A model generated the notes under the pieces. That model did not search any database and was not told where the DNA came from. It saw only the letters and a program-made list of their open reading frames with translations. Of a DNA stretch of 64,000 nucleotides, positions 33,497-42,600 are shown in pieces. Origin of the DNA: a candidate division CSSED10-310 bacterium. GTDB taxonomy: Bacteria > CSSED10-310 > JAFGJC01. Made by a program: the position numbers and the translations under genes. The first letter of the stretch is position 1. Every line of letters begins with the position of its first letter. The stretch is taken from positions 1-64,000 of the forward strand of contig JAFGLW010000007.1 of the NCBI GenBank assembly GCA_016927905.1. Reading direction: 5' to 3'.

Positions 33497-33964
33497 TTAA
33501 TCAAGTTTCAGTTCTTCCCGGATCCTGACTTTCGCGCCGATCATTTCGTGATGCTGCAGCCGGAGAAGGTTGGCCAGTTTATGGGCGAGGTAATCCTCGT
33601 GCTGATCCATCCGCCGGTCCGCGTAGATCACCCTCCAGATGTTTTCCATGATCCGGATTTTTTCTCGACGGGTGAATACGCGGTTGATCCGGTTGGTGAA
33701 TGTCCACATATCCAGCGAATCCGACCGCTCCCGTTCGGCCACGCTCATCAGCTCGGTGATTTCATCGGGTGTCAGGTCGAACTGCTCGCCCAGGATATCC
33801 CGGATCAGTTGTTTTTCCATGTCGGAGAATTTTCGGTCGGCATGAGCCGTTTCCAGCATCAGGACGCATGCCGCCGTCTGGAGATCTTCGGTCCGCACCA
33901 GCTCCGGAAAATTTACTTTATTTTCTGCGTATCGAGCCAGGAATCTGCGGAATATCCGTTTCAT
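33497..33964 (-). CDS. TerB-like (tellurite-resistance/DjlA helical) protein
   Basis: 155 residues counted from the ATG at 33964; a TTG three bases upstream is an alternative. All-helical, with two TerB-type acidic metal sites: ETAHADRKFSDMEKQLI near 38-54 and VIYADRRMDQHEDYLA near 112-127. TerB folds bind divalent metals and are linked to envelope and stress functions. It shares a TGATG overlap with the C1 peptidase, so the two are translationally coupled. Confidence 0.8.
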   Translation of the reverse strand: MKRIFRRFLARYAENKVNFPELVRTEDLQTAACVLMLETAHADRKFSDMEKQLIRDILGEQFDLTPDEITELMSVAERERSDSLDMWTFTNRINRVFTRREKIRIMENIWRVIYADRRMDQHEDYLAHKLANLLRLQHHEMIGAKVRIREELKLD

Positions 33965-35298
33965 CAAGCCATGGGAAACCAGGGGGGCAGTACGACGGGT
34001 TTCTGATCGAACAGCTTCAGCAGTCTGGGCGGCATGTATTCCCTGGGAACGACAAGATCGAATGTATGCGCGTCAAACCATTCATCGGACATGATGAAAT
34101 AGCCCTTCTGTCCGACTTCCGTGCCCCAGCTGTTCTCGATCTTCCATTTCACCGGTTTGCCGTCGACCAGGTCCACGGCCGTCAGAACCATGGAATGGGT
34201 CATCTTGGTCTGACCCATATCGACCCGCGCGGTTTTGCTCATGTTCATCTTGACGTTGAACAGTGTTTCGTAATCGAAGATCTTCGGGTCGAGTATGCCG
34301 GCTTTGGAATGGGAATGCTGCACGACATCGCATCCGAACAGGACGGCGTCGCCCTTTTTGAGCATCTTGACGGCGATTTTCTTCAATTCGCCGACGGGAA
34401 CATTGAGCGTCATCCAGTCGATGCCGCCCACCATATTGTCGAACAGCTCGATTTTAAAGGTTTTATTGTAGGGCGTCCGGTCGGTGGGACAGCTCAGAAG
34501 AACGTAAGTTTCATCCAGATTCAGGCCCACGTACTTGTCGAAAAACGCCTGGGGGGTGATCCCGATTTCCCGGTGAAATTTCTTGTCGTTGTCTTTGTAG
34601 CTCCAGTTGAACTTTTCAGGCGGCATCCCGAAGAAAATGGACAGGATCCGGAAAACATCGTCCATGACGGCGTTTTTCTTCCTGCGGAGCTGGTCCGGTT
34701 TTTTCCCGGCGGCCATCATTTTCCGCAGGTCTCCCGCAGCCTGGCGCAGCATATAATACAGAATTTCATTCAGATACCGGGTGTTTTCCCGGTTAAAAGT
34801 ATCCACCATGACTTCCTTGGGCATCAACCCGTACTTTTTGACGATGTTGACCATCATGTGCCATTCGCCGCCATCCTGAGCCGGGTTTTCCAGGAGAAAC
34901 CGGAGTTTCCGGTCGTCGATATCACAGTTTCCCAGATCAATGACGGCTTCCATGAAGAAATTGGCCTTTTCGAACTTATCCCAGAACATTACCTGGTTTT
35001 CGGAAAATTCGAAGGATTTGACATTGATTTTCTTGCGCGTATAGGTCCGGAACCAGTTGAGAATGGCGAACAGCCAGCAGGTCCCCGCCCGTTTCTGGTC
35101 GGTTACGGAATCGGTTTCGATTTCATTGGAAAAACAGAAATTGACATCGTTCAGAACATCCCGGTTAATGGCGATTTCCGCCAGATTTCCCCGTGTGACG
35201 GCATTCAGAGCGACTTTGTTGGCCGGATTCTGAACGAAATTCTTCTTGAATTTATTCACCATGCCCGATGTCAAAAATCCTTCCTGTTTCTTTGCCAT
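33964..35298 (-). CDS. pepC: Bleomycin hydrolase-type aminopeptidase C (C1 peptidase)
   Basis: 444 residues from the ATG at 35298, 9 bases after GGAAGG, matching the usual family length. The catalytic Cys is in QKRAGTCWLFA, the His in KMTHSMVL and the Asn in KIENSWG: a full papain-like triad. PepC/BLMH forms a hexameric cytosolic barrel and trims peptides from the N-terminus. A long antisense frame on the other strand is a shadow. It is coupled to the TerB-like gene. Confidence 0.9.
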   Translation of the reverse strand: MAKKQEGFLTSGMVNKFKKNFVQNPANKVALNAVTRGNLAEIAINRDVLNDVNFCFSNEIETDSVTDQKRAGTCWLFAILNWFRTYTRKKINVKSFEFSENQVMFWDKFEKANFFMEAVIDLGNCDIDDRKLRFLLENPAQDGGEWHMMVNIVKKYGLMPKEVMVDTFNRENTRYLNEILYYMLRQAAGDLRKMMAAGKKPDQLRRKKNAVMDDVFRILSIFFGMPPEKFNWSYKDNDKKFHREIGITPQAFFDKYVGLNLDETYVLLSCPTDRTPYNKTFKIELFDNMVGGIDWMTLNVPVGELKKIAVKMLKKGDAVLFGCDVVQHSHSKAGILDPKIFDYETLFNVKMNMSKTARVDMGQTKMTHSMVLTAVDLVDGKPVKWKIENSWGTEVGQKGYFIMSDEWFDAHTFDLVVPREYMPPRLLKLFDQKPVVLPPWFPMA

Positions 35299-35525
35299 GA
35301 TTTCCATCCTTCCAGCAAGAAGTTGTTGATTCCGGCGGTTCTGGGTCGGTTTCGATCCGGCCGCTCCATCCCGCCAAGGTGAAATGGATATCATGTTCAC
35401 CGGCGTTCGGCAAGTGGGAGTTTCGATCCTGAGCCCGCTCATGATCTGCAACCCTCGAATAGGCTGTGCGGAGCCGATCGCCGGACGTGCATTTTTCCGT
35501 TCGGCGTGAAAAAATATGTTCCGGT

Positions 35526-36356
35526 ATGAATCTTCAGACCAAACGTGCCGAACTTCATACAATCCTGCGATCGATGGAGTGTGTTCTGGTGGCTTTTTCC
35601 GGAGGTGTGGACAGCTCGGTGCTCCTGGCGGAAGCTGTGGAAACTCTGGATACTGCGGCAATCGCGGCGATCATCCGTTCACCTTTGTTTCCCGACCGGG
35701 AATATCAAGATGCCGTGAAGACAGCATCCCGGCTGAAAACACGATTGATCATTCAGCCTGTCAATCTGTTGGAGATACCCGGTTTCCGGCACAATCCTCC
35801 GGACCGGTGTTACCGATGCAAGTCGCACATAATTCGCCTCCTGCTGGACACGGCACGGCGGGAGAATATCGCATGGATTGTCGAGGGGAGTAACCGGGAT
35901 GATACCCTGGCCCGCCGCCCGGGCATGAGAGCCCTGAAAGAGCAGGGTGTCCGGTCGCCTCTGATGGAAGCCGGCTTGACCAAAAGAGAGATCCGGAATA
36001 TCGCCCGGATGAAAGGATTGCCGTGTTGGAATAAGCCGGCCGAACCCTGCCTGGCGACGCGTATTCCGTATGGAGAGGATTTGACTCCGGAACGCTTGAA
36101 ACGGATTGAGAAAGCCGAGGGGTTTCTCCTGAAATACAATTTTCCGGTTGTCCGGGTTCGGGATTATGGTGATACGGCCCGGATTGAAGTGGATGCCGGC
36201 TCGCTGAAACGTCTTTTCGAGAAGGATTTTCGAACGAAACTGATTCAGGTGTTCGACGGATTCGGATACCGGACCGTCACGGTCGATCCGGAAGGATACC
36301 GAAGCGGTTCGATGGATTCATCCCTTCGTCCGGAATCGAAGGAAAACGGTCGATGA
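35526..36356 (+). CDS. larE: LarE-type ATP-dependent sulfur transferase
   Basis: 276 residues. PP-loop SGGVDSS at 25-31, and C175 in KPAEPCLATRI lines up with the sacrificial Cys176 of Lactiplantibacillus LarE. C95/C98 (RCYRCKS) and C167 are extra. LarE adenylylates and thiolates pyridinium biscarboxylic acid mononucleotide to build the nickel-pincer cofactor of lactate racemase. No larA, larB or larC is in view, so the cofactor use is open; LarE relatives also occur without them. ATG 35526 was chosen by homology, as no ribosome site is evident. The stop overlaps mnmA (ATGA). Confidence 0.82.
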   Translation: MNLQTKRAELHTILRSMECVLVAFSGGVDSSVLLAEAVETLDTAAIAAIIRSPLFPDREYQDAVKTASRLKTRLIIQPVNLLEIPGFRHNPPDRCYRCKSHIIRLLLDTARRENIAWIVEGSNRDDTLARRPGMRALKEQGVRSPLMEAGLTKREIRNIARMKGLPCWNKPAEPCLATRIPYGEDLTPERLKRIEKAEGFLLKYNFPVVRVRDYGDTARIEVDAGSLKRLFEKDFRTKLIQVFDGFGYRTVTVDPEGYRSGSMDSSLRPESKENGR

Positions 36357-37462
36357 CGCGCGAAACGGTTGCCGTAGCCATGAGTGGAGGCATGGATTCA
36401 TCCGTCGCCGCATATCTTTTGAAGGAGCGGGGGTACCGGGTCGTCGGAATGACCCTGTGCATGGCCCGGACACCCGGCAGATCGCGCAATGGCTGCGGGG
36501 AATCCGAAGACATGAAGGCTGCGGCGGCCGTTGCGAAACACCTGAACATCGACCACGCCGTTGTCGACTGCCGGGAGCAGTTCGAGGAGTGGATTCTCAG
36601 GAGTTCCTGGCGGGAATACGCAGCGGGGCGGACACCCAATCCATGTGTTCACTGCAACCGCTTGATCAAATTCGGACTGCTGTTGGAACAAGCACGGTTG
36701 ATGGATGAAGCAAGACTGGCCACCGGCCATTACGCCCGGATCGAACTTATGGATCCCGCCCGTACGGAGTCTCAGAAAATTCTCCTCAGGGGCCTGGACC
36801 GAAAGAAGGATCAATCGTATTTCCTGTATTCACTGAACCAGGACCGGTTGAATTCCGTTTTGTTTCCTCTGGGAGAAATGACCAAGGAAACCGTTCGTGA
36901 AGTGGCCCGGTCGGCCGGATTTGCCGATGTTGTCCGCGGGGAGAGTCAGGATGCCTGCCTGGCATTGGCTGGTGAACAATTCGGGGAATTGTTGAGACAG
37001 AGGTTCGGGGAGACCGCCCAATCCGGAGATATCGTCGATGCTGAAGGGCGTATTCTGGGCCGGCATCCCGGTATCCACCGGTTCACAATCGGCCAGCGGC
37101 GCGGATTGGGCATCGCATTGGGCCATCCGGCATATGTCACCGCGATCCGGCTTCAAGACCGGCAGATCGAGGTCAGTACGGATCCATCCCGCCTGATGTG
37201 CCGTTCTTTCACCGTAACCGGCCTGCACTGGATCAATCCGGGATTCATCAGTCTCCCGCTGAAAGCCCGCGTGAAAATCCGGTATCTTCACCAGGCGGCT
37301 CCGGCACGGATCGAACCGATACCCGATGCGGCTGCCCGGGTGATCTTCGACGATCCGCAACGGGCCGTCACACCGGGTCAGGCAGCCGTGTTCTATATCC
37401 GGGACAGAGTCTTGGGCGGAGGGACGATTGCATGGGCAGATCCGTTATCACTCCCGCCCTGA
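36353..37462 (+). CDS. mnmA: tRNA 2-thiouridylase MnmA
   Basis: 369 residues. PP-loop AMSGGMDSSVAAYLL (7-21), catalytic cysteines in NPCVHCNRLIKF and SQDACLA, and the C-terminal beta-barrel motifs FTIGQRRGLGIA and ARVIFDDPQRAVTPGQ. MnmA installs sulfur at U34 of tRNA-Lys/Glu/Gln. The first Cys region is CVHCN as in most bacteria. It is translationally coupled to the upstream PP-loop sulfur transferase LarE, an apt sulfur-handling pair, and overlaps the next gene by 31 bases. Confidence 0.93.
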   Translation: MTRETVAVAMSGGMDSSVAAYLLKERGYRVVGMTLCMARTPGRSRNGCGESEDMKAAAAVAKHLNIDHAVVDCREQFEEWILRSSWREYAAGRTPNPCVHCNRLIKFGLLLEQARLMDEARLATGHYARIELMDPARTESQKILLRGLDRKKDQSYFLYSLNQDRLNSVLFPLGEMTKETVREVARSAGFADVVRGESQDACLALAGEQFGELLRQRFGETAQSGDIVDAEGRILGRHPGIHRFTIGQRRGLGIALGHPAYVTAIRLQDRQIEVSTDPSRLMCRSFTVTGLHWINPGFISLPLKARVKIRYLHQAAPARIEPIPDAAARVIFDDPQRAVTPGQAAVFYIRDRVLGGGTIAWADPLSLPP

Positions 37463-38988
37463 TACTGGCCGTTGTTCAGGTCCTGACAGGCGGTTTGCTG
37501 ACAGGTTCATTCGGATATTACCTGGATGACTGGTGGTTCTCCGACAACTATTACCGGATTGCCCAGCCATCCGCCTCCGCCATCGATCGATTCGATTTGT
37601 TCGAGTGGAACGGGGATGTCCGGGCGCTGCGGTTTCTTCTTTTGGGAACCCAAACCGTTCTCATTCGCCAGGCTGGAGTTCCGGCAGCCTGCTGGCTGCA
37701 AATCCTGGTGGAATGGAGTGTTTCCGTGTTCCTGTTCTGCCTGATCCGCCGCACCCGGGGAGAAGTCACCGCATGGATCATCACATGCCTGTTTGTCCTG
37801 TCCCCTCTGGATACCACCCTGCTGTGGCTGGCCACATTCCACTGGCGCGTTTCGCTGGCTCTCGTGCTGGCCGCACTGCTTCTGGTTCCGAGCCGGTTCC
37901 GGCTGCTATCCCCCGCGTTGCTTCTGGCTGCCGCCCTGGTCAACGAAGGTCCGGCACCCATGTACCTGATGGGTGTTCTGTGGCCGTCCCGGACCGACAA
38001 AGGAAGCCCGAAACGTTTCATCGTGGGGAGCTGTTTGATGGCAGGAACCATCTACATGCTGTGGCGGTTTGTCTTGTTTCCGGCGATTTCCGTGGACATC
38101 AGAACCGGGATGGTTTTAAGCCAGGCGCCGGCGGAAATCATTGCACGCATGGCTTTGAACTATCTGCTGGGTGGCTATATCTTCTTTGTCTCCGCCTGGC
38201 GGTTCACTTTCGATACCATTGTCCGGCACACCATCATGTCCATATCTGTGATCGGAACGGGAATGCTGGCCGGATCCGTCCTGATCGCCTGGATGAGCCG
38301 CCGGTCCGGGCAGCTTGATCGGTTCATGGAGCACTTGCCTTCGATCACCTGGACAATCCAGAACCTGGTTCTGGGGTATTTCCTGAGTTATTGGACGGGA
38401 ATATTCTGGTATGCCGGTCATCAGCCCGGAGGCGACACGCGGATGAACTATCCTGCGAATATTCCATTCGCGTTTTGGATTCTTCTGGCCGCAATGCTTA
38501 CGGCAAAGGCCCTGAACCGGTTGAGGGTTTCAAGGGCGATTCAGGGCGGGTTCGTGATCGCCGCAATCATGCTGGCATGCAGCGCATTCATGGCCCGGGC
38601 CGTTCGAACCCAGATGGATTACCGGGCCGCCTGGCGGCAGCAGGTGAGATTTGTGGAGCAGTTGGCAGTTCAGACGGAACCGCTGCCTTTCGGCAGCCTG
38701 ATCGTTCTGGATCTCGATCCCCAGCCTCCCCTGGCAATCCAGGCGTTTCATGTATCCGCTCACTGGCACCTGGAAAGCCTGGTCCTGAATTTTATTAAAC
38801 CCGGCATGAACCTGATATTCAGGGACAATATCCAGCAGGCACGGCTCACCGGATCAGGCGGGATCCGTTTGTTTACACGGTCCGGCAGGATAACCGCTCC
38901 CCCCGGAGCCATCACCTTTTTCCGGTGGACCGGGGAGGATTTAAAGACGTTGCCATCGGCGCTGGATTGCCTGATTTTCCAATATTGA
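37432..38988 (+). CDS. Polytopic membrane protein, possibly GT-C-like
   Basis: 518 residues from the ATG at 37432, which has GGAGGGACG upstream and lies inside the end of mnmA; a longer frame upstream is antisense-like noise. About 10-11 hydrophobic segments span residues 8-410. An early acidic pair YYLDDWWF near 29-36 may match the catalytic acidic residues of GT-C lipid-sugar glycosyltransferases, and a soluble C-terminal part of about 110 residues follows. I do not recognise a named family. A role in envelope glycosylation would fit the other GT-C-like genes in the window. Confidence 0.6.
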   Translation: MGRSVITPALILAVVQVLTGGLLTGSFGYYLDDWWFSDNYYRIAQPSASAIDRFDLFEWNGDVRALRFLLLGTQTVLIRQAGVPAACWLQILVEWSVSVFLFCLIRRTRGEVTAWIITCLFVLSPLDTTLLWLATFHWRVSLALVLAALLLVPSRFRLLSPALLLAAALVNEGPAPMYLMGVLWPSRTDKGSPKRFIVGSCLMAGTIYMLWRFVLFPAISVDIRTGMVLSQAPAEIIARMALNYLLGGYIFFVSAWRFTFDTIVRHTIMSISVIGTGMLAGSVLIAWMSRRSGQLDRFMEHLPSITWTIQNLVLGYFLSYWTGIFWYAGHQPGGDTRMNYPANIPFAFWILLAAMLTAKALNRLRVSRAIQGGFVIAAIMLACSAFMARAVRTQMDYRAAWRQQVRFVEQLAVQTEPLPFGSLIVLDLDPQPPLAIQAFHVSAHWHLESLVLNFIKPGMNLIFRDNIQQARLTGSGGIRLFTRSGRITAPPGAITFFRWTGEDLKTLPSALDCLIFQY

Positions 38989-39058
38989 GTATATTTGAAG
39001 TAGACGTCCGAATTTATTTGGACAGGGATCGAATGTATTGTGTGTGAGGAGAAAATTC

Positions 39059-41350
39059 ATGTCGATAAAGCACTGTTTGTCCGGATTTCTGACCCTGTTT
39101 GCCCTGTTTACCGTTCCGTTTATTTCCCTGGCGGAAGGCGACGGTAAAATGAAGGCGGACCCGGATCATTCATTTGCATCTCACCATCCGGAGGATAGCG
39201 TACCGGTGTCCGGTTCCATTCCCGCTTATCCGTTACCTCTGGATCCGGAATTGATCGGCAACTGGGAATTCATTTTCAAAGACCGGGCGAGAGAACTTGC
39301 GCCGGCTGAGAATTTGGTCCGGAACCAGGGATTCGGTGCCGTTGCCACCCGGCGGTTCGACGAGTTTGCAGATGCCTACAAGAATTTGAAGGAGCGGGAA
39401 ATTCCCATTTTCGTCAGTTCCGACACCTTTCTGCATCTGGTTCACATTCAGTTCGACGAGACGCTCAGAAATATCGAGGAAACCCACTTCTATGAGGACC
39501 TGCTGACCATGCTGGCGGCAATGGAATCCAACCTGAAACAGCGGGATGTCGGAAAGATGCTGGAACCGGCCAAAACTCTGGGACTGGACTATCTGAGACT
39601 GATGATCACCTGCCTGGATCCGGAACAGGTCCAGCAGGTCTCGCCCGCGGTTCGGTCGGAACTGCAACTGATCGGCAGACATGCAGGATTCGCAAACAGC
39701 CCGTTGTTTTCGTACATGGAGGATTACAGCCAGTACGTTCCCAGAGGACATTACACACGGTCCGAAATCCTGAAGCGGTATTTCACGACCATGATGGCCG
39801 CCGGACGGTTCACGTTTCTGGTCAAAGGCGGGGAACCCCATGGCCAGTTCGCTCCCTATCTGGTTTCCGAGGAAACCGCCCGGATCCAGACTCTTGCCGC
39901 CATGCTGCTGGCCGATACTCTCCGGACCGCAGCGGTTCCCGACGGCCGGCGGTGCCGGGAGGTATGGGAGCGCATCTACACGGTTACCAGTTTCTATACC
40001 GGCCTGGCGGACGATCTCACGCCGCTGGATTACCTGTCCGCCTTCAGCTGCAGCGGCGCCGATTCAATCCCCAGGCTTGCGGATGACCGGGACGCCTATC
40101 TGCGATTCAAGACGGAGCTGGCCAGGTTGTCACCGCCGGCAATTTATTCCGGAACCGGCAACGCAGGAACCATCGACTGGAAAACGGTTTCCGGTCTGGC
40201 CGCTCCGGAGATCCTGGATAAGGCATTGCAGAAAACGGCCGGATTCCGGCTGATGGGTCAACGGTTCATTCCGGACAGCTATTTCATGGGCCGGCTGGTA
40301 TTCCCGTCGGTGGGCGGTCCGCCCCTTTCGGGAAATCCCTTCACAGCCGAGATGACCGGGCAGGGATTGCGGAAGGTCTGGCCCCGGGGCCTGGAAGTCA
40401 TGGCGCTGCTGGGCAGCGACCGGGCGGATAAGTGGCTGACCGAACTGGAAGATACCGGCTACCCGGGATACGGGGATGTCCGGAAAGAACTGGAACGCGA
40501 AATAGGCGAATTGAATCCGGCTGACTGGCACCGGAACGCCTACTGGTCCTGGCTGGCGTTGTTCCGCATCCTGCTGGAACCCTGCCCGGCGGGATATCAG
40601 ACTTTTCAACTCCAGAAAAGCTGGAACGACAAGTCGATCAATTCCTGCCTGGCAAGCTGGTCGCAGCTTCGACATGACACAATTCTTTATGCCAAGCAAA
40701 GTTATACCATGCTGGCCAAGTCCGCCATCATGAAACCCCCGGAAAAAGTGTCTGGATACATCGAACCGGCTCCGGAATTTTACCAGGCCCTTTTAAACCT
40801 GACCCGGATGACCCGGTCGGCTCTCGATGCTTTCGAGCTGCTCTCCAATGAGGGGAGAGACTGGTTCAAGGAGATGGAATCAATGCTGGAGACCATCCGC
40901 TCCATCACGGTGAAGGAGTTGCAGAATCAACCCCTTTCGGAACCGGACTGGGAATGGATTCGAACAATCGGCAGCCGGATCGGTACGGTTCTGGACCGGC
41001 AGATCGAACTGAGTCCGCAGCCGGAAGGCGCACGGATGCCTTCACAGGAAATTGAAAAGCGGACGACCTTGATCGCGGATGTGCATACCGACAGCAACAC
41101 CAAACAGGTTCTCGAGGAAGGCACCGGATTTCTGGATATGGCGGTCGTCTGCGTGCGGTTCCCGGACGGGAGCCTCCAGCTCACGGTCGGACCCGTCCTG
41201 AGTCACTACGAATTCAAGCATCCCATGTCCGACCGGCTGACCGATGAAGCGTGGAGACAGATACTGAAGGAGGGCAATGCCCCCGACCGGGGGAAATGGG
41301 TCGGGACGTATCTCGTTGAACCGGGCTGTGTCGCGATCCGGAAGCAGTAA
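39059..41350 (+). CDS. Exported DUF3160-family protein
   Basis: 763 residues from the ATG at 39059, preceded by GAGGAGA. A signal peptide (residues 1-25) is followed by the large helical DUF3160 domain, recognisable from RNQGFGAVATRRFDEFADAY, VSSDTFLHLVHIQFDE and the C-terminal ADVHTDSNTKQVLEEGTG and VGPVLSHYEFK. DUF3160 proteins are exported and of unknown function. It is monocistronic and convergent with the aldolase gene. The family call is good; no activity can be assigned. Confidence 0.82.
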   Translation: MSIKHCLSGFLTLFALFTVPFISLAEGDGKMKADPDHSFASHHPEDSVPVSGSIPAYPLPLDPELIGNWEFIFKDRARELAPAENLVRNQGFGAVATRRFDEFADAYKNLKEREIPIFVSSDTFLHLVHIQFDETLRNIEETHFYEDLLTMLAAMESNLKQRDVGKMLEPAKTLGLDYLRLMITCLDPEQVQQVSPAVRSELQLIGRHAGFANSPLFSYMEDYSQYVPRGHYTRSEILKRYFTTMMAAGRFTFLVKGGEPHGQFAPYLVSEETARIQTLAAMLLADTLRTAAVPDGRRCREVWERIYTVTSFYTGLADDLTPLDYLSAFSCSGADSIPRLADDRDAYLRFKTELARLSPPAIYSGTGNAGTIDWKTVSGLAAPEILDKALQKTAGFRLMGQRFIPDSYFMGRLVFPSVGGPPLSGNPFTAEMTGQGLRKVWPRGLEVMALLGSDRADKWLTELEDTGYPGYGDVRKELEREIGELNPADWHRNAYWSWLALFRILLEPCPAGYQTFQLQKSWNDKSINSCLASWSQLRHDTILYAKQSYTMLAKSAIMKPPEKVSGYIEPAPEFYQALLNLTRMTRSALDAFELLSNEGRDWFKEMESMLETIRSITVKELQNQPLSEPDWEWIRTIGSRIGTVLDRQIELSPQPEGARMPSQEIEKRTTLIADVHTDSNTKQVLEEGTGFLDMAVVCVRFPDGSLQLTVGPVLSHYEFKHPMSDRLTDEAWRQILKEGNAPDRGKWVGTYLVEPGCVAIRKQ

Positions 41351-41383
41351 GTTCCGCTCTACCCGGGATTCCGGATCGGGGTC

Positions 41384-42445
41384 CTACGCGATTGTGACAT
41401 CCCTGCAGAGATAGACATCCTGGACGGCGTGGATGATCTCGATCCCATCCTTCATCGGCCGCTGGAACGCCTTGCGCCCCAGAATCAATCCCATGCCGCC
41501 GGCCCGTTTGTTGATCACTGCCGTCCGTACCGCCTGAGCCAGATCGTTTTCACCGGATGCCCCTCCGGAATTGATCAGCCCGATCCGACCCATGTAGTTG
41601 TTGATCACCTGATACCGGACCAGGTCCACCGGATGGTCGGTCGTGAGATCTGTATAGACTCTCGGATCCGTCTTCCCGAATTTGATCGCCGTGAATCCGC
41701 CGTTGCCTTCGGCCTGCTTCTGCTTGATGATGTCGGCGCCGATGGTGGCACCGAGATGGTTGCCCTGACCGGTCAGGTCGGCTGCAGTATGATAGTCCAC
41801 CCCGTTTTTCTTGAATGCGGGATTGCGCAGGTAACACCACAGGACGCATACCAGGCCCAGTTGATGCGCGTACTCAAACGCCTCGCTGATCTCGATGATC
41901 TGTCGGTTGGATTCCTCCGAACCGAAGTAAATGGTGGCTCCGACGGCTACCGCGCCCATGTCGAATGCCTGATCCACCGACGCGAACAGGATCTGGTCGT
42001 GCTTGTTCGGATAGGTCATCAGCTCGTTGTGATTGATTTTCAGAAGGAACGGGATCCGGTGCGCATGTTTGCGTGCAACGCAACCAAGCACTCCCAGCGT
42101 CGATGCGACTGCATTGCATCCGGCCTCGATCGCCAGTTTTACGATATTTTCGGGATCGAAATACATTGGATTCCGGGCGAATGATGCACCCGCCGCATGT
42201 TCGATACCCTGGTCCACCGGCAGGATCGACAGATAACCCGTTCCGCCCAGCCGGCCTTGATCGAACAGGGTCTGCATGTTCCGGAGTACCGCAGGCGAGC
42301 GGTCGGAATTCACCCAGACCCGCTCCACGAAATCCGGTCCCGGCAGATGCAACCGGTCCTTCGAGATGGTTTTCGAAGAATGGTTCAGCAGGGAATCGCT
42401 CTCCGACTGAAGCAGATTCTGGATTTTATCGATTGATTTTGCCAT
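41384..42445 (-). CDS. fbaB: Class I fructose-bisphosphate aldolase (DhnA type)
   Basis: 353 residues. DhnA/archaeal-type class I aldolase: [26 protein letters not shown], the Schiff-base Lys region [11 protein letters not shown], and [11 protein letters not shown] for phosphate binding. It splits or forms fructose 1,6-bisphosphate in glycolysis/gluconeogenesis. The ATG at 42445 follows AAGGAG. A strong promoter (42571-42600) and a palindrome near the transcript start suggest regulated single-gene expression. Confidence 0.92.
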   Translation of the reverse strand: MAKSIDKIQNLLQSESDSLLNHSSKTISKDRLHLPGPDFVERVWVNSDRSPAVLRNMQTLFDQGRLGGTGYLSILPVDQGIEHAAGASFARNPMYFDPENIVKLAIEAGCNAVASTLGVLGCVARKHAHRIPFLLKINHNELMTYPNKHDQILFASVDQAFDMGAVAVGATIYFGSEESNRQIIEISEAFEYAHQLGLVCVLWCYLRNPAFKKNGVDYHTAADLTGQGNHLGATIGADIIKQKQAEGNGGFTAIKFGKTDPRVYTDLTTDHPVDLVRYQVINNYMGRIGLINSGGASGENDLAQAVRTAVINKRAGGMGLILGRKAFQRPMKDGIEIIHAVQDVYLCRDVTIA

Positions 42446-42547
42446 GGCAGTTCTCCTTGATTTTGCTCGATCAGTGCCCTTGCAGGTTCGATGCTTGTGT
42501 TAAAAAAGTTTCAAACCGGTGGAGACTCATTCCCGCCCGGCTCTTTC

Positions 42548-42561
42548 CCGGTATTTACCGG
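42548..42561. promoter_or_regulatory. Palindrome CCGGTA-TT-TACCGG at the aldolase transcript start
   Basis: A perfect 14-base palindrome lying a few bases downstream of the predicted transcript start (about 42564) of the aldolase gene. That is where a repressor operator would block transcription. No matching second site was noticed in the window. Confidence 0.35.
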
Positions 42562-42570
42562 CAACCCAAT

Positions 42571-42600
42571 ATTATACCAGATTTGTTAACCGGATCTCAA
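42571..42600 (-). promoter_or_regulatory. Strong sigma-70 promoter of the aldolase gene
   Basis: On the minus strand TTGAGA (42600-42595), an 18-base spacer ending in TGG and a perfect TATAAT (42576-42571). The -35 element lies inside the 3' end of the metallophosphoesterase gene. The leader to the aldolase ATG is about 118 bases. Confidence 0.65.

Noticed and set aside
33769..35382. 537-codon open frame on the plus strand
   Set aside because: Lies antisense to the C1 peptidase, which has a full catalytic triad; the frame is His/Phe/Gln-rich without recognisable motifs.
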